A stretch of DNA of 64,000 nt from an uncultured Psychrosphaera sp. (GTDB lineage: Bacteria > Pseudomonadota > Gammaproteobacteria > Enterobacterales > Alteromonadaceae). Below, piece after piece: positions 1 to 9,041 of the stretch (position 1 is the stretch's first letter; each line of letters begins with the position of its first letter). Location: assembly GCF_947500655.1 (NCBI RefSeq), contig NZ_CANMSK010000005.1, positions 124,001 to 188,000 of the forward strand, written 5' to 3'. Under the pieces are notes generated by a model. The model had not been told where the DNA came from and ran no database searches. It worked only from the letters and a program-made list of their open reading frames with translations. The translations under genes were made by a program, and so were the position numbers.

Positions 1-242
1 ATAAAAACGCTAATTTACGTATACGTTCATTACGAGTAGAAAAATTTGTTGGTGATTTACATCTGCAAAGTAGTGATGACACGTTATTGATCCGCTGGAA
101 TGATCGTAGCTTGGAAGCCGATGCAGTTATTACCTTCAAGCGTAATCAGCAGAATGAAGTTAATGGCATGACGTTAGCGCCAGCATCAAAAGACATAGAC
201 TTCAGTTATGATTTTCAGGACTTAGATTTTACCAAGCTCTAA
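1..242 (+). CDS. C-terminal end of a serine hydrolase with DUF3471-like tail (partial)
   Basis: The reading frame is open from base 3 to a TAA at 240-242 and has no start in the window, so this is only the last 79 codons. The tail contains a beta-rich stretch ending VITFKRNQQNEVNGMTL and then DIDFSYDFQDLDFTKL. This resembles the C-terminal DUF3471 domain found behind beta-lactamase-like serine hydrolases (class C penicillin-binding protein fold). The catalytic domain lies outside the window. The family call comes from the recognisable tail only, so the substrate is unknown. Confidence 0.65.
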   Translation, partial: KNANLRIRSLRVEKFVGDLHLQSSDDTLLIRWNDRSLEADAVITFKRNQQNEVNGMTLAPASKDIDFSYDFQDLDFTKL

Positions 243-309
243 TTTTCCTAGCTTTCATTTAATATGCTTTACAACATGACGCTGATTGATAGAGTTAAGG
301 CAAATTGCC

Positions 310-1476
310 TTAACTCCCAGAAGCTATAAACGACAAGACTTTACCCACCAACAAACCTCCTCCTGTGCCAACTATATAACCTATCATTGCCATTAATACA
401 CCAACTGGGATCAGTGATTTAGAGTAAGACGCTGCCAAAATAGGCGCTGAAGCAACCCCGCCAATATTAGCTAATGATGCAACACCACAAGTAAATAAAT
501 CTAGTTTTAACCACTTAGCCATAACTAACATTATTAAGCCATGAAACAGTAAAATCATTAACCCTAGAGCAATATAAAGAGGAGCTTGAGTGAGTTCAGC
601 TAAATTTGCACGTGAAGCTATCAAAGCGATGATCAGATATAACATCAACATAGACAATTGACTCGCTCCGGCAATTTTACCTAAAGGGGTTAGCGCACAA
701 ATAACGCCAGCTACAGTAACCAATAATACAGTCCAGGCTGTGGGAGTAAAATAAGCTGAAGTTGGTAACCATAATGCTGCGCTTTGCGCTAAAGCAGACA
801 TTAATAAAGCCGTAGCTAAAAGTATTAACAAGCCACCGGAATCTACTTGCTGTTGCTCTTTATCCATATCGATATTGGCACCAATTTTTTCTAGTAATTG
901 ACTGTCCGCTTTAACCCATAAATTAAAACGCTTGGCGTGAGGGACTAAAGCTAATAAAAACATAACCCACAAAGCATAATCAATTGAGTCAATTAATAAG
1001 GTGTAACCCATGCTTGCATCCGGCACATCTAACGCCAATTGAATAGCAACCATATTACCTGTGCCACCCATCCAACTGCCGCTGAGCGCAGTAAGGGTTT
1101 TCCATGCATCGGCAGGTAAATAGCTTTGAAATACCGTAAAAGCTAAAACAAAAGCCACGCCTATGCTGGCAGCTGCAATAAAAAATGCCAGTAACATTCT
1201 GCCACCCAGTTGCTTTATTTGTCGTAAGTCAGCGTCAAGTAACATTAAAAATATCATGGCAGGCAGTAAGTTATTACGTAGCATTTTATAAGCATTGGTA
1301 ATTTCTTCGGTTTTTTCCCATACACCAAATGTAGAGCAAAGCATGACCACAAAATAGAGAGACACAATAGCTGGTAAGTATTCGAATAAACGCCAACGTG
1401 TTGTGGTTTCTAAAAATTTAAGACTTCCAGCAATGACTAATAAAGCAGTAACATAAATAAACGAGCTAGTGATCAA
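310..1476 (-). CDS. DUF819 family integral membrane protein
   Basis: A 388-residue polytopic membrane protein with about ten hydrophobic segments across its whole length. The loop SGSWMGGTGNMVAIQ near residues 130-145 and a repeat-like SLANIGGVASAPILAA near residue 335 suggest two inverted halves, as in transporter folds. Length and these glycine-rich motifs match the DUF819 (YjcL-like) family, whose substrate is not established. It stands alone, with a 477-base gap before the next gene on the opposite strand. Function as a transporter is inference. Confidence 0.8.
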   Translation of the reverse strand: MITSSFIYVTALLVIAGSLKFLETTTRWRLFEYLPAIVSLYFVVMLCSTFGVWEKTEEITNAYKMLRNNLLPAMIFLMLLDADLRQIKQLGGRMLLAFFIAAASIGVAFVLAFTVFQSYLPADAWKTLTALSGSWMGGTGNMVAIQLALDVPDASMGYTLLIDSIDYALWVMFLLALVPHAKRFNLWVKADSQLLEKIGANIDMDKEQQQVDSGGLLILLATALLMSALAQSAALWLPTSAYFTPTAWTVLLVTVAGVICALTPLGKIAGASQLSMLMLYLIIALIASRANLAELTQAPLYIALGLMILLFHGLIMLVMAKWLKLDLFTCGVASLANIGGVASAPILAASYSKSLIPVGVLMAMIGYIVGTGGGLLVGKVLSFIASGS

Positions 1477-1953
1477 AACTTTTCTCCTAAACGAAAAACT
1501 GAGAATATATATTAGTGGAGTATGCGCATTATTAACTGCACATTAACACCGTCAATATTCCTAAATTAAATAAATTTTGGAATATTTTATTATTTACATC
1601 AAGACTAGCTTTAGTCAATCCTAAATTAAAAATGGATGTACAAAAATTTAAAGGTAAACGGCTTTTTACATGGCGAACAAGTTTACCCATTTAATTATTT
1701 TTTATTTTGTACAAGATCACCTTGCTGAAATAATTATTCAAATGTAGTATTTGTTAAGGAATATAATATTATCATTTTTTATATGAAGATTTATGTGGCG
1801 ACCTATATAAAGGTTTTTATGTAGGGATTGATGACAGCGTATAAAATGTAGTACGCATTGCATTTATTTAAATCTGGCTTATCTATAGATTATTAACATG
1901 AAAAGTCTAAATTTGAATCGTCACTTAGCCTATTACCCAAACGAGTTATTGCT
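1477..1953. other. 477-base AT-rich intergenic region
   Basis: This spacer separates the divergent DUF819 and C40 peptidase genes, so promoters of both should lie here. It is very AT-rich. The string CCTAAATTAAA occurs near 1558 and again near 1619. I saw no clear -35/-10 pair, RNA structure or small gene that I would defend. Confidence 0.4.
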
Positions 1954-3393
1954 ATGAAAAATATAACTAAAACAAGAACTAATAAGTCCCGAAAAATTTA
2001 TAAAAGCTTGTCTTACATTTTATTGCTATCAGCTCTTAGCGCTTGTAGCCCTGTAAAGACAACATATAACCTTAACATTACCGATATTACGGGCCAGCAG
2101 TTAAACGCTCAATATTGGCAAAATAAGCTTCAAAACAACGAGACTATGTCGATGAAAAGCCAAGATATCGCTGCATTCAATCAACAACTATTTGAAAGTG
2201 ATCCTCATGTAGTTAGGCCATTAGCTAGCCTAGAAAATTTAGATAAAACAGCTTTAATAGAAAAAATTAACGACATCAGTAGTATTCCAACTAGTGCGCG
2301 TTTTTACGCCGATGGAACTGAACTTACCCCACAAGATTTTGCACGTTACCGTGACAACCTTAATATCCAAGATGTTAAAGATAATAATATCGTTCAATTT
2401 GGTTTAGTAACCAAACGTTCTGCACTGCGTACATTTCCTACTTTAGATAGGGTGTTTAACCAAGAAATGGACCTTGATTTAGACCGTTTTCAGGAAACTG
2501 GCGTATTTCCAAGTGAAGCTGTCGCTATATTACACACCAGTAAAGACGGTAAATGGCTGCTAGTACAAAACTATAATTATTTAGCTTGGGTGCAGCGCGA
2601 TGATATTGCCATTGGTGACAAACAAGAAATCCAAGCCTATCTAGATCACGACGATTTTTTATTGGTGTCAGGCGCAAAAGTACACACTAGTTATGTACCT
2701 AATGAACCAAAAATATCTCAAATACAGTTAGATATGGGAGTTAAACTGCCATTACTTAGCAGTACCGAACAACATAATGAGTTATACGGACAAAGTACTG
2801 CTGGTAGTTATCAAGTTAAACTTCCAGTACGAAATCAAGATGGTAGCTTGAGCATTAAAACAGCGTTAATTGGTCGTACTCAAGATGTGCATGAAGGTTA
2901 TTTGGAATACACTCCTGAAAATGTTATCGCCCAAGCGTATAAATTTTTAGGCGAACGATATGGTTGGGGCCACGATTACGATGGTCGAGATTGCACAGGG
3001 TTTGTTGGCGAAATTTACAAAACATTTGGTATATTAATGCCACGTAATTCAGGTCAACAAGGTAACGGTAAATACGGCACTAACTTCCGTTTTGATGAAC
3101 ATTCTGATCCTGCGAGTAAATTAGCTGTCATCAAGAAATTACAAATAGGCGATCTTATTTATATTCCTGGCCATGTTATGGTGTATTTAGGAAAAGAAAA
3201 CAACCAACCTATTGTTATTCATGATGTAAAAGGGTTAGCGTATTGGACACCGGAAGGACAGTTTGTTGAAGGCGTACTAAATGCAGTTTCAGTAACGCCA
3301 TTGATCACATTGCAGTTAAATGAAACCACTACTTACCTAGATAAAATCTACAATATTAAACGTTTAACTCTCAACAACGTTGAAGGACATTAA
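1954..3393 (+). CDS. SH3-domain NlpC/P60 (C40) peptidase lipoprotein
   Basis: A 479-residue cell-wall endopeptidase. The N-terminus is basic, followed by a hydrophobic segment and the lipobox LSAC with Cys31, so it should be a lipoprotein. Residues about 120-300 look like the NlpC/P60-associated N-terminal and bacterial SH3 domains. The C-terminal catalytic domain has Cys347 in GRDCTGFVGE, His407 in PGHVMVYLG and His423 in VIHDVKG, the expected Cys-His-His triad. Architecture resembles YkfC-type gamma-D-glutamyl-diamino acid endopeptidases, which cut muropeptides. The adjacent dipeptide epimerase supports that reading, because it would process the L-Ala-Glu dipeptides released. Substrate specificity is inferred. 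Confidence 0.85.
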   Translation: MKNITKTRTNKSRKIYKSLSYILLLSALSACSPVKTTYNLNITDITGQQLNAQYWQNKLQNNETMSMKSQDIAAFNQQLFESDPHVVRPLASLENLDKTALIEKINDISSIPTSARFYADGTELTPQDFARYRDNLNIQDVKDNNIVQFGLVTKRSALRTFPTLDRVFNQEMDLDLDRFQETGVFPSEAVAILHTSKDGKWLLVQNYNYLAWVQRDDIAIGDKQEIQAYLDHDDFLLVSGAKVHTSYVPNEPKISQIQLDMGVKLPLLSSTEQHNELYGQSTAGSYQVKLPVRNQDGSLSIKTALIGRTQDVHEGYLEYTPENVIAQAYKFLGERYGWGHDYDGRDCTGFVGEIYKTFGILMPRNSGQQGNGKYGTNFRFDEHSDPASKLAVIKKLQIGDLIYIPGHVMVYLGKENNQPIVIHDVKGLAYWTPEGQFVEGVLNAVSVTPLITLQLNETTTYLDKIYNIKRLTLNNVEGH

Positions 3394-3399
3394 ACCAGT

Positions 3400-4503
3400 A
3401 TGAAAATTACAGCTATCCGTTTTGCAAAATTAGAGGTTCCGTTAATTACGCCTTTTAAAACGGCAATGCGGACAGTACAAAACATTACTGATCTTGTCGT
3501 AATAATTGAAACGGACAAAGGTATTCTTGGTTATGGTGCAGCTCCGGCAACGCCGGTAATTACCGGCGATACACATGGTTCAATCGCCTATGCAATCCAA
3601 CATGTTATTGCTCCACATATTATTGGTATGGACGTTGAAAACTTAAATAGTATTTGTCATAAAATTCAGCATGCAATTGTGGGTAATTCCAGCGCAAAGG
3701 CAGCTCTTGAGATTGCGGTTTATGACTTATGGGCAAAACGCTTTGATGCACCTTTATATAAAATGTTAGGTGGTGGAATGCCAGAGCTAACAACCGATGT
3801 CACCATTAGCGTTGATAATATAGACAAGATGTTAACGGATTCAAATTTAGCTATTGAGCAAGGCTTTGAAATCTTAAAGGTGAAAATTGGTACTGACATT
3901 GAAAAAGATATTGAGCGCGTTCATTCTATTTACCAAAATGTTGCTAAACGAGCCATTATTCGATTAGACGTAAACCAAGGTTGGACCGCCAAACAAACGG
4001 TTTACGCCATTCAAAAATTAGAAAATTTAGGTGTAGAGCTTGAGCTAATTGAGCAGCCAGTAAAAAGCAAAGACATCGACGGTTTACGCTATATTAGCGA
4101 ACGCATAACCACACCTGTTATGGCTGATGAAAGTGCATTTTCACCTCAACAGGTTTTAGAATTAATTCGTACAGGTGCTGCTGATATTATCAATATCAAA
4201 CTAATGAAATGCGCTGGACTTAGCCAAGCGATTAAAATTGCTGATTTAGCTGAATTGCATGACATTCCTTGCATGATAGGTTGTATGCTTGAAGGCAGTG
4301 TCAGTGTTGCAGCTGCTGCGCACTTAGCTGCAGCAAAAGCGTCGAGTATTTCGTTAATTGATTTAGACGGCCCAGCTCTTGGTCAATTTGATCCAGTTGT
4401 TGGTGGTGTAAATTTTGACTTATCAAATATAAAATTGAGTCAAGGCGCAGGCCTTGGTATTGAAACTATTAACAATTTACAGGAGTTAACATGGCCATTT
4501 TAA
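3400..4503 (+). CDS. L-Ala-D/L-Glu dipeptide epimerase (enolase superfamily)
   Basis: A 367-residue cytoplasmic enolase-superfamily enzyme of muconate-lactonizing/YcjG-YkfB type. Visible active-site residues are the KxK pair Lys160/Lys162, metal ligands Asp190 (RLDVN), Glu218 (IEQP) and Asp243 (MADES), and Lys267 (NIKLMK) as the opposite acid/base. These match dipeptide epimerases that convert L-Ala-D-Glu to L-Ala-L-Glu in murein recycling. It starts 6 bases after the C40 lipoprotein stop and overlaps the next gene by 13 bases, so the three form an operon. Exact dipeptide preference cannot be read from sequence. Confidence 0.88.
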   Translation: MKITAIRFAKLEVPLITPFKTAMRTVQNITDLVVIIETDKGILGYGAAPATPVITGDTHGSIAYAIQHVIAPHIIGMDVENLNSICHKIQHAIVGNSSAKAALEIAVYDLWAKRFDAPLYKMLGGGMPELTTDVTISVDNIDKMLTDSNLAIEQGFEILKVKIGTDIEKDIERVHSIYQNVAKRAIIRLDVNQGWTAKQTVYAIQKLENLGVELELIEQPVKSKDIDGLRYISERITTPVMADESAFSPQQVLELIRTGAADIINIKLMKCAGLSQAIKIADLAELHDIPCMIGCMLEGSVSVAAAAHLAAAKASSISLIDLDGPALGQFDPVVGGVNFDLSNIKLSQGAGLGIETINNLQELTWPF

Positions 4504-5261
4504 ATTCACGCTATATAGTTACGGGAACCTTCATGTTATTAACCAGTTTACTTAGTGCATGTAACTCAGACTCAACTCCCGCGTTATTACAAAATTTAGA
4601 CACTAAACAGTTAGTTGTTGTTGTCTCTGATGATTGGAGTGCAACAACTGCAACTTTGCAAAAATTTGAGTGGCAAGATGATAAATGGCAAAAAATAGAC
4701 GATGCTTTTCCTGTCAATTTAGGACGTAAAGGAATGTCATGGGGATTAGGACTTCATCCGACTCAAAGCGGTAATTACAAAGTTGAAGGTGATGGAACAG
4801 CTACCGCCGGCATATTTAACTTAACTACGACGTTTGGCTATTTACCTGAGGCGAATACTGACATGCCTTATCAACCTATGTCTGCGGATCATTATTGTAT
4901 GGATGTGAACAACTCACCTTTGTATAACCAAATTGTGGATAAAAACGTTGTCGGTGAAGACACAGTTAAAGATTCTACAGAGCCTATGCGCCGTGACATT
5001 CATAAAGACGGTCAAACCATATATAAAAAAGGCATAGTGATAAACCACAATCCAGATAATATTAGTGGAAAAGGCAGCTGTATCTTTGCTCATTTATGGT
5101 TTGGTCCAGAAGTACCAACCGCAGGTTGTACATCTATGGAAGAATCAAAAATGGATGCGTTATTGGCTTGGTTAAAACCAGAACAAAATCCTCGTTACTT
5201 GGCTTTACCAAAAGATGAATACAAAAAGAAAATGAAAGTATGGGGTTTACCGGCTTTATAA
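4491..5261 (+). CDS. L,D-transpeptidase-like (YkuD/COG3786 type) lipoprotein
   Basis: A 256-residue exported protein. The start ATG at 4491 has AGGAG 6 bases upstream, within the end of the epimerase gene. The leader ends in LLSAC, so Cys24 should be lipidated. The C-terminal motif is His201 in FAHLWFGPEVPT followed by TAGC with Cys213. This is the COG3786 variant of the YkuD catalytic motif, where the usual SHGC is TAGC. Family members form or remodel L,D peptide bonds in peptidoglycan or act as carboxypeptidases. Membership in the cassette with C40 peptidase and dipeptide epimerase points to muropeptide processing; the precise reaction is unknown. Confidence 0.75.
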   Translation: MAILNSRYIVTGTFMLLTSLLSACNSDSTPALLQNLDTKQLVVVVSDDWSATTATLQKFEWQDDKWQKIDDAFPVNLGRKGMSWGLGLHPTQSGNYKVEGDGTATAGIFNLTTTFGYLPEANTDMPYQPMSADHYCMDVNNSPLYNQIVDKNVVGEDTVKDSTEPMRRDIHKDGQTIYKKGIVINHNPDNISGKGSCIFAHLWFGPEVPTAGCTSMEESKMDALLAWLKPEQNPRYLALPKDEYKKKMKVWGLPAL

Positions 5262-5285
5262 ACAGCATTTTTTACTTCAACACAT

Positions 5286-5320
5286 AAAAAAGTCCCATAA
5301 ATATGGGGCTTTTTCGTTTT
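5286..5320. terminator. Bidirectional rho-independent terminator
   Basis: AAAAAGTCCCAT and ATGGGGCTTTTT form a stem around an AAAT loop, with A and T tracts on both sides. It sits between the convergent L,D-transpeptidase-like gene and dld and can serve both. Confidence 0.85.
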
Positions 5321-5344
5321 TACTTTTCGCTTATATAACCTTTA

Positions 5345-7045
5345 TTAATGCTGACAACTGCAATTACGTTGATTTTTATCTGTTTTGCCAATACCAGGGT
5401 TAAACGTATTGGTTGGATCTAGCGTTAAGTAAAACTCTTTAAGTGTTTGCTCAGCTTCGTATAAATGTCCGACATTATGTTCCGCTGGATATTTTACGCC
5501 TCTGCTATTCAATAATTCCAACATGCTCTTTTTAACCGCTTTAGGATCGGCGCCTTTTTTCAGAATGTAATCTTGGTGGAATACATGACAGAAAAAATGA
5601 CCATAATACAATTTCATTTCTAAATGCTGCTCTATAGATTCTGGCAAGTTTTCAAGCCAATCAATATCATCTCGTCTTAGGGCAATATCCAGTGATAATA
5701 AATCACCCACTTCTTTTTGATATAAAGTGTGATAACGCATGGCAGCGCCTGCTGCTGCAAAGCGATTTAATACTGCAGCTTGAGTCTCTGTTTCGTCACA
5801 CTCAAAAAAGTCACCTTCTTCTTGTGCAAAAAATTTTGTGAGATGTGCTTTTGCTTCTGCAATACCATCACCACTCATTTTTAAGATTAAGTGATGATCG
5901 TATTTAGCTCTGTATTGTAAAATACGTGATGGTAAGTGTTGTGGAAAAATTTTGCTAACAGCTTGCATTACCCAATCAGTTAAGTGAGTTGGCAGAAAAG
6001 GTAATGACTTACATAATGCGTCCACTCTACCTTTAATAGCAAACAATTTAGGCAGACGGTCTGTGCCTAAATATTTAACACTTAAAAATGTATCTTTGCC
6101 GTACTTAGTTGACACATCAAAGATATCTTTATGCAAGTACTCACCAACTTCAGGTAAATTTTTATAACTTTTTAACACATCACGACGGAATTTACCCAAA
6201 ACAAGCGGATCGTTTGTACCTAAGTAGAATGTTTGCTCTTTTTCTGCAACAGGAAAAGTATCTAACCTCACAGCAAAAACCGCCAACTTGCCGGCACAAC
6301 CGCTAGCTTCAAATAAACGTCTTGGGTCTGCATTAAAACGACTCGGTGTATTTTCATCAACTTGGCGAACTCGTTCCTGATATTCAGTATCTGAACACTG
6401 AGCATCACTTGCCTTTAAATTATCTTTAGCAAAATTACCCTTCATTAAGTTGGTGATCATTTCCTCTGGCGTTTCACCTAATTCAATCCCTAAATGATTT
6501 ACCAGCTGTAACTCACCTTGCTCGGTCACTTGTGCAAACAATGCCATTTCAGTATATGCAGGACCACGTTTAACTAACGCTCCACCAGAGTTATTTGCGA
6601 TTCCGCCAACAACAGATGCGCCCAAACATGAAGAGCCAATTACAGAATGTGGTGTTCGTTTTATTGATTTAAGTAAGGTTTCTAAACCAAAAAGTGTAGT
6701 GCCTGGGGAACTTAGAACTTGTTTACCCTGCTCGAGCAAATGTATTTCATCCATTGCTAACGTATTAATAATAACAATTAGTCGGTCATAATCGTCACCA
6801 CTTGGAGTCGAGCCTTCCGTTAAACCAGTGTTTGCAGCTTGCATAATAATGATGGTGTTGTGTTTTACACAGGCTTGCAGAGCTTGATATAAAGCTAATA
6901 GATTTTGCGGCTTAATTACAGCAAATGCATCACCGCCGCCAGTGCGCCAGCCAAGACGAAAACGTCGAGATTTTTGCTTATTTATAATAACTTGGTTTTG
7001 ACCAACTGCATCTTCAAGAGCTTGCTGTAAAAGTGTGTGCGGCAT
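5345..7045 (-). CDS. dld: Quinone-dependent D-lactate dehydrogenase
   Basis: A 566-residue FAD enzyme close to the length of E. coli Dld (571). The N-terminal PCMH-type FAD domain is visible, with ANTGLTEGSTP near residue 70 and VIGSSCLGASVVGGIANNSGG near 136-156. The C-terminal half carries the Dld membrane-binding and cap region, with a HFFCHVFHQDYI segment near residue 485. It oxidises D-lactate to pyruvate and feeds electrons to quinone at the inner membrane. The gene lies about 70 bases downstream of a cyclic-nucleotide-binding protein on the same strand. Confidence 0.93.
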   Translation of the reverse strand: MPHTLLQQALEDAVGQNQVIINKQKSRRFRLGWRTGGGDAFAVIKPQNLLALYQALQACVKHNTIIIMQAANTGLTEGSTPSGDDYDRLIVIINTLAMDEIHLLEQGKQVLSSPGTTLFGLETLLKSIKRTPHSVIGSSCLGASVVGGIANNSGGALVKRGPAYTEMALFAQVTEQGELQLVNHLGIELGETPEEMITNLMKGNFAKDNLKASDAQCSDTEYQERVRQVDENTPSRFNADPRRLFEASGCAGKLAVFAVRLDTFPVAEKEQTFYLGTNDPLVLGKFRRDVLKSYKNLPEVGEYLHKDIFDVSTKYGKDTFLSVKYLGTDRLPKLFAIKGRVDALCKSLPFLPTHLTDWVMQAVSKIFPQHLPSRILQYRAKYDHHLILKMSGDGIAEAKAHLTKFFAQEEGDFFECDETETQAAVLNRFAAAGAAMRYHTLYQKEVGDLLSLDIALRRDDIDWLENLPESIEQHLEMKLYYGHFFCHVFHQDYILKKGADPKAVKKSMLELLNSRGVKYPAEHNVGHLYEAEQTLKEFYLTLDPTNTFNPGIGKTDKNQRNCSCQH

Positions 7046-7117
7046 AATGACTTCCTAATATTCATTCAATAATTGCTAATTAAAGCGGGTATTGAAACAA
7101 GCAAAATAAATTAGTCG

Positions 7118-7666
7118 TTAACGTTTTTTGATATTTAATACGTGCGCTATTCCATCATCTTGTTTATTACTGTCGCGATCTGGATCTAGTTTCAATTCAA
7201 GCACATCAACTTGCTCTACTAGTTTAATAATTTTCACATTTTGTTTTGAAACTCGGTCAACCAAGCCATTAATGATTTTTTGTTTTATTGATTCTCTTAC
7301 TTTTAACGGCAGCATATCAAACAAGTCGCGGGTAACTCTAAGAGCTATGATATCTGTTTTTGCCGTTACTGTGGCGCTTCTTGGTTCGTTGCAAATAAAG
7401 CCAACTTCACCAATAAAATTACCAGGAGTCGTTTTGGCAATAAATTGTTTATCCACAGTAACTTCAGCTTCGCCATTTAGCAAAATGTAAAAGTCAGAAT
7501 CTAGGTGGTTCTGTTTTATAAAAACATTACCCTTTTCAATCATAACCACTAAATCTGGAATATTAGAAACGGTTCTGCGGTCATTAGCATCTAGGTTTTT
7601 AAATAGTGGGATACGATTTAAAAACTCCAACAATTTCAATTTTGAGATGTTACTTATTTTTTTCAT
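7118..7666 (-). CDS. Cyclic nucleotide-binding domain protein
   Basis: A 182-residue protein with one cNMP-binding (CAP_ED) domain at about residues 15-130. The phosphate-binding cassette reads GNFIGEVGFICNEPRSATVTA, close to the canonical GE...R-S-A signature. After residue 135 there is a helical tail with no recognisable helix-turn-helix, so this is not an obvious Crp-type DNA-binding regulator. It precedes dld on the same strand with a gap of about 70 bases, and co-transcription is possible. The partner or output is unknown. Confidence 0.8.
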   Translation of the reverse strand: MKKISNISKLKLLEFLNRIPLFKNLDANDRRTVSNIPDLVVMIEKGNVFIKQNHLDSDFYILLNGEAEVTVDKQFIAKTTPGNFIGEVGFICNEPRSATVTAKTDIIALRVTRDLFDMLPLKVRESIKQKIINGLVDRVSKQNVKIIKLVEQVDVLELKLDPDRDSNKQDDGIAHVLNIKKR

Positions 7667-7806
7667 GTGTTTATGCTTTATCTACGTCAATATATCCGTT
7701 GAGTTGCAAACATAAAACTACAATGTCATTACTGCTCAATTATTTAACAGCCCAGCAATGACTTATTTATATTGCCTTTAAATTTAGTTTTAAACTTCCT
7801 TTAAAC

Positions 7807-8544
7807 TTAGAGTTTAATTTTATACTTACCCTTATTATCCATTTTACCTAACATGCCAACACCTTGATGTATTGCGGCAGGTAAACTTGCATCTGGTTTA
7901 ACAAACACATCAATATTATATCTTGTGCCAGACTCAACAAATACAGTTCCATCAATACCAAGAAGGTTATCACCATCAAACTTAATCGCTAACTTATTGT
8001 CATCACACAATAACGTAGATGCAATGGTTCCCAATGGAATAGGACCGTTCATATTAACGCCAGATTTACTCCATATAAATTCCCCTGACAATTGTTCACA
8101 GACTGGAGTACCACTTTGGAAAATATCTATGGTGGTAATAAAACGTCCTGCAATAGGATTCAGTGGTAAAGGTAAAAATGGTCTAATGTCATCCGCAGGC
8201 ATTCTAAAAACAAAATCTCTTAATTGATGACCTGTTAAACCAGTGGAAACAATACCACGGCCACTTAGTTGCTGACTTTCTCTTGGATTTCCAAACTTAA
8301 CGTCAAAACCTAAATTACCATGTAGTAAGCTACTAAATTCAAATTTCCAATGGATATTTTCAAATAGCATTTTGTTAGCTTGCAAAGATTGTATTTCACC
8401 TTGCCAGATGTTTCCTGACATACCTTGGTAGGCAACGTTCTTTGGTAAACTTAATTTGCTAGCCACTAAGCTAACGGGGATCAGTGTCACCAAAAACAAT
8501 ATAAAACTTATAATAAATAAAACGATTAATTTAACTTTACTCAT
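7807..8544 (-). CDS. gspN: Type II secretion protein GspN
   Basis: A 245-residue inner-membrane protein with one N-terminal membrane segment (residues about 5-27) and a beta-rich periplasmic domain, matching GspN in length and position. It is the last gene of the gsp operon and begins directly after the gspM stop. GspN is present only in some T2SS operons and its role is not firmly established. The region after it toward 7667 shows no strong terminator. Confidence 0.88.
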   Translation of the reverse strand: MSKVKLIVLFIISFILFLVTLIPVSLVASKLSLPKNVAYQGMSGNIWQGEIQSLQANKMLFENIHWKFEFSSLLHGNLGFDVKFGNPRESQQLSGRGIVSTGLTGHQLRDFVFRMPADDIRPFLPLPLNPIAGRFITTIDIFQSGTPVCEQLSGEFIWSKSGVNMNGPIPLGTIASTLLCDDNKLAIKFDGDNLLGIDGTVFVESGTRYNIDVFVKPDASLPAAIHQGVGMLGKMDNKGKYKIKL

Positions 8545-9039
8545 TTATTCTCGCCCTAAATCTAATCGTCTAACTTTCACCATGCCGTTAGTATCGGCTT
8601 TAGAAAAATCAATATTTTGAGCACTAATGTTATGCTTCGTTTGTAATTCCGTTAACCAGCGCATTAAATTATTAAAACCAATTTCATCAATTCCAACCTT
8701 TACCATATCTGTTTTTTGTGGCTGAATTCGCTCAATCACAACACCATATCGTTTAGCTGTTGAATTAATAACTTGGGTAATAGAACGTTCATTGCCTGAT
8801 GCTGAGCCGGTATTTATACTCGCTGATTTAATAATCTCAATTTGTTGTTTAGCCCACTTGTTCAACTCTAGTTGTTGCGTAAGTTTTGCTTGTGAACTTG
8901 TAACACCAGTATTGATTTTAGTGACCACAGTGATCAATAAAAATAGAATAAATACCACACTGGCGACTTTAATTAGCCTTTGTTCGCTTTCTGTTTTACT
9001 GCCAAGCCAAGTGATTAATGTATGCTTTAATTTATCCAT
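8545..9039 (-). CDS. gspM: Type II secretion protein GspM
   Basis: A 164-residue bitopic protein with a short cytoplasmic N-terminus, one membrane span at about residues 26-42 and a periplasmic ferredoxin-like domain. It binds GspL in the inner-membrane assembly platform. It lies 2 bases after gspL and directly before gspN. Size and position are standard for GspM. Confidence 0.9.
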   Translation of the reverse strand: MDKLKHTLITWLGSKTESEQRLIKVASVVFILFLLITVVTKINTGVTSSQAKLTQQLELNKWAKQQIEIIKSASINTGSASGNERSITQVINSTAKRYGVVIERIQPQKTDMVKVGIDEIGFNNLMRWLTELQTKHNISAQNIDFSKADTNGMVKVRRLDLGRE

Positions 9040-9041
9040 AT

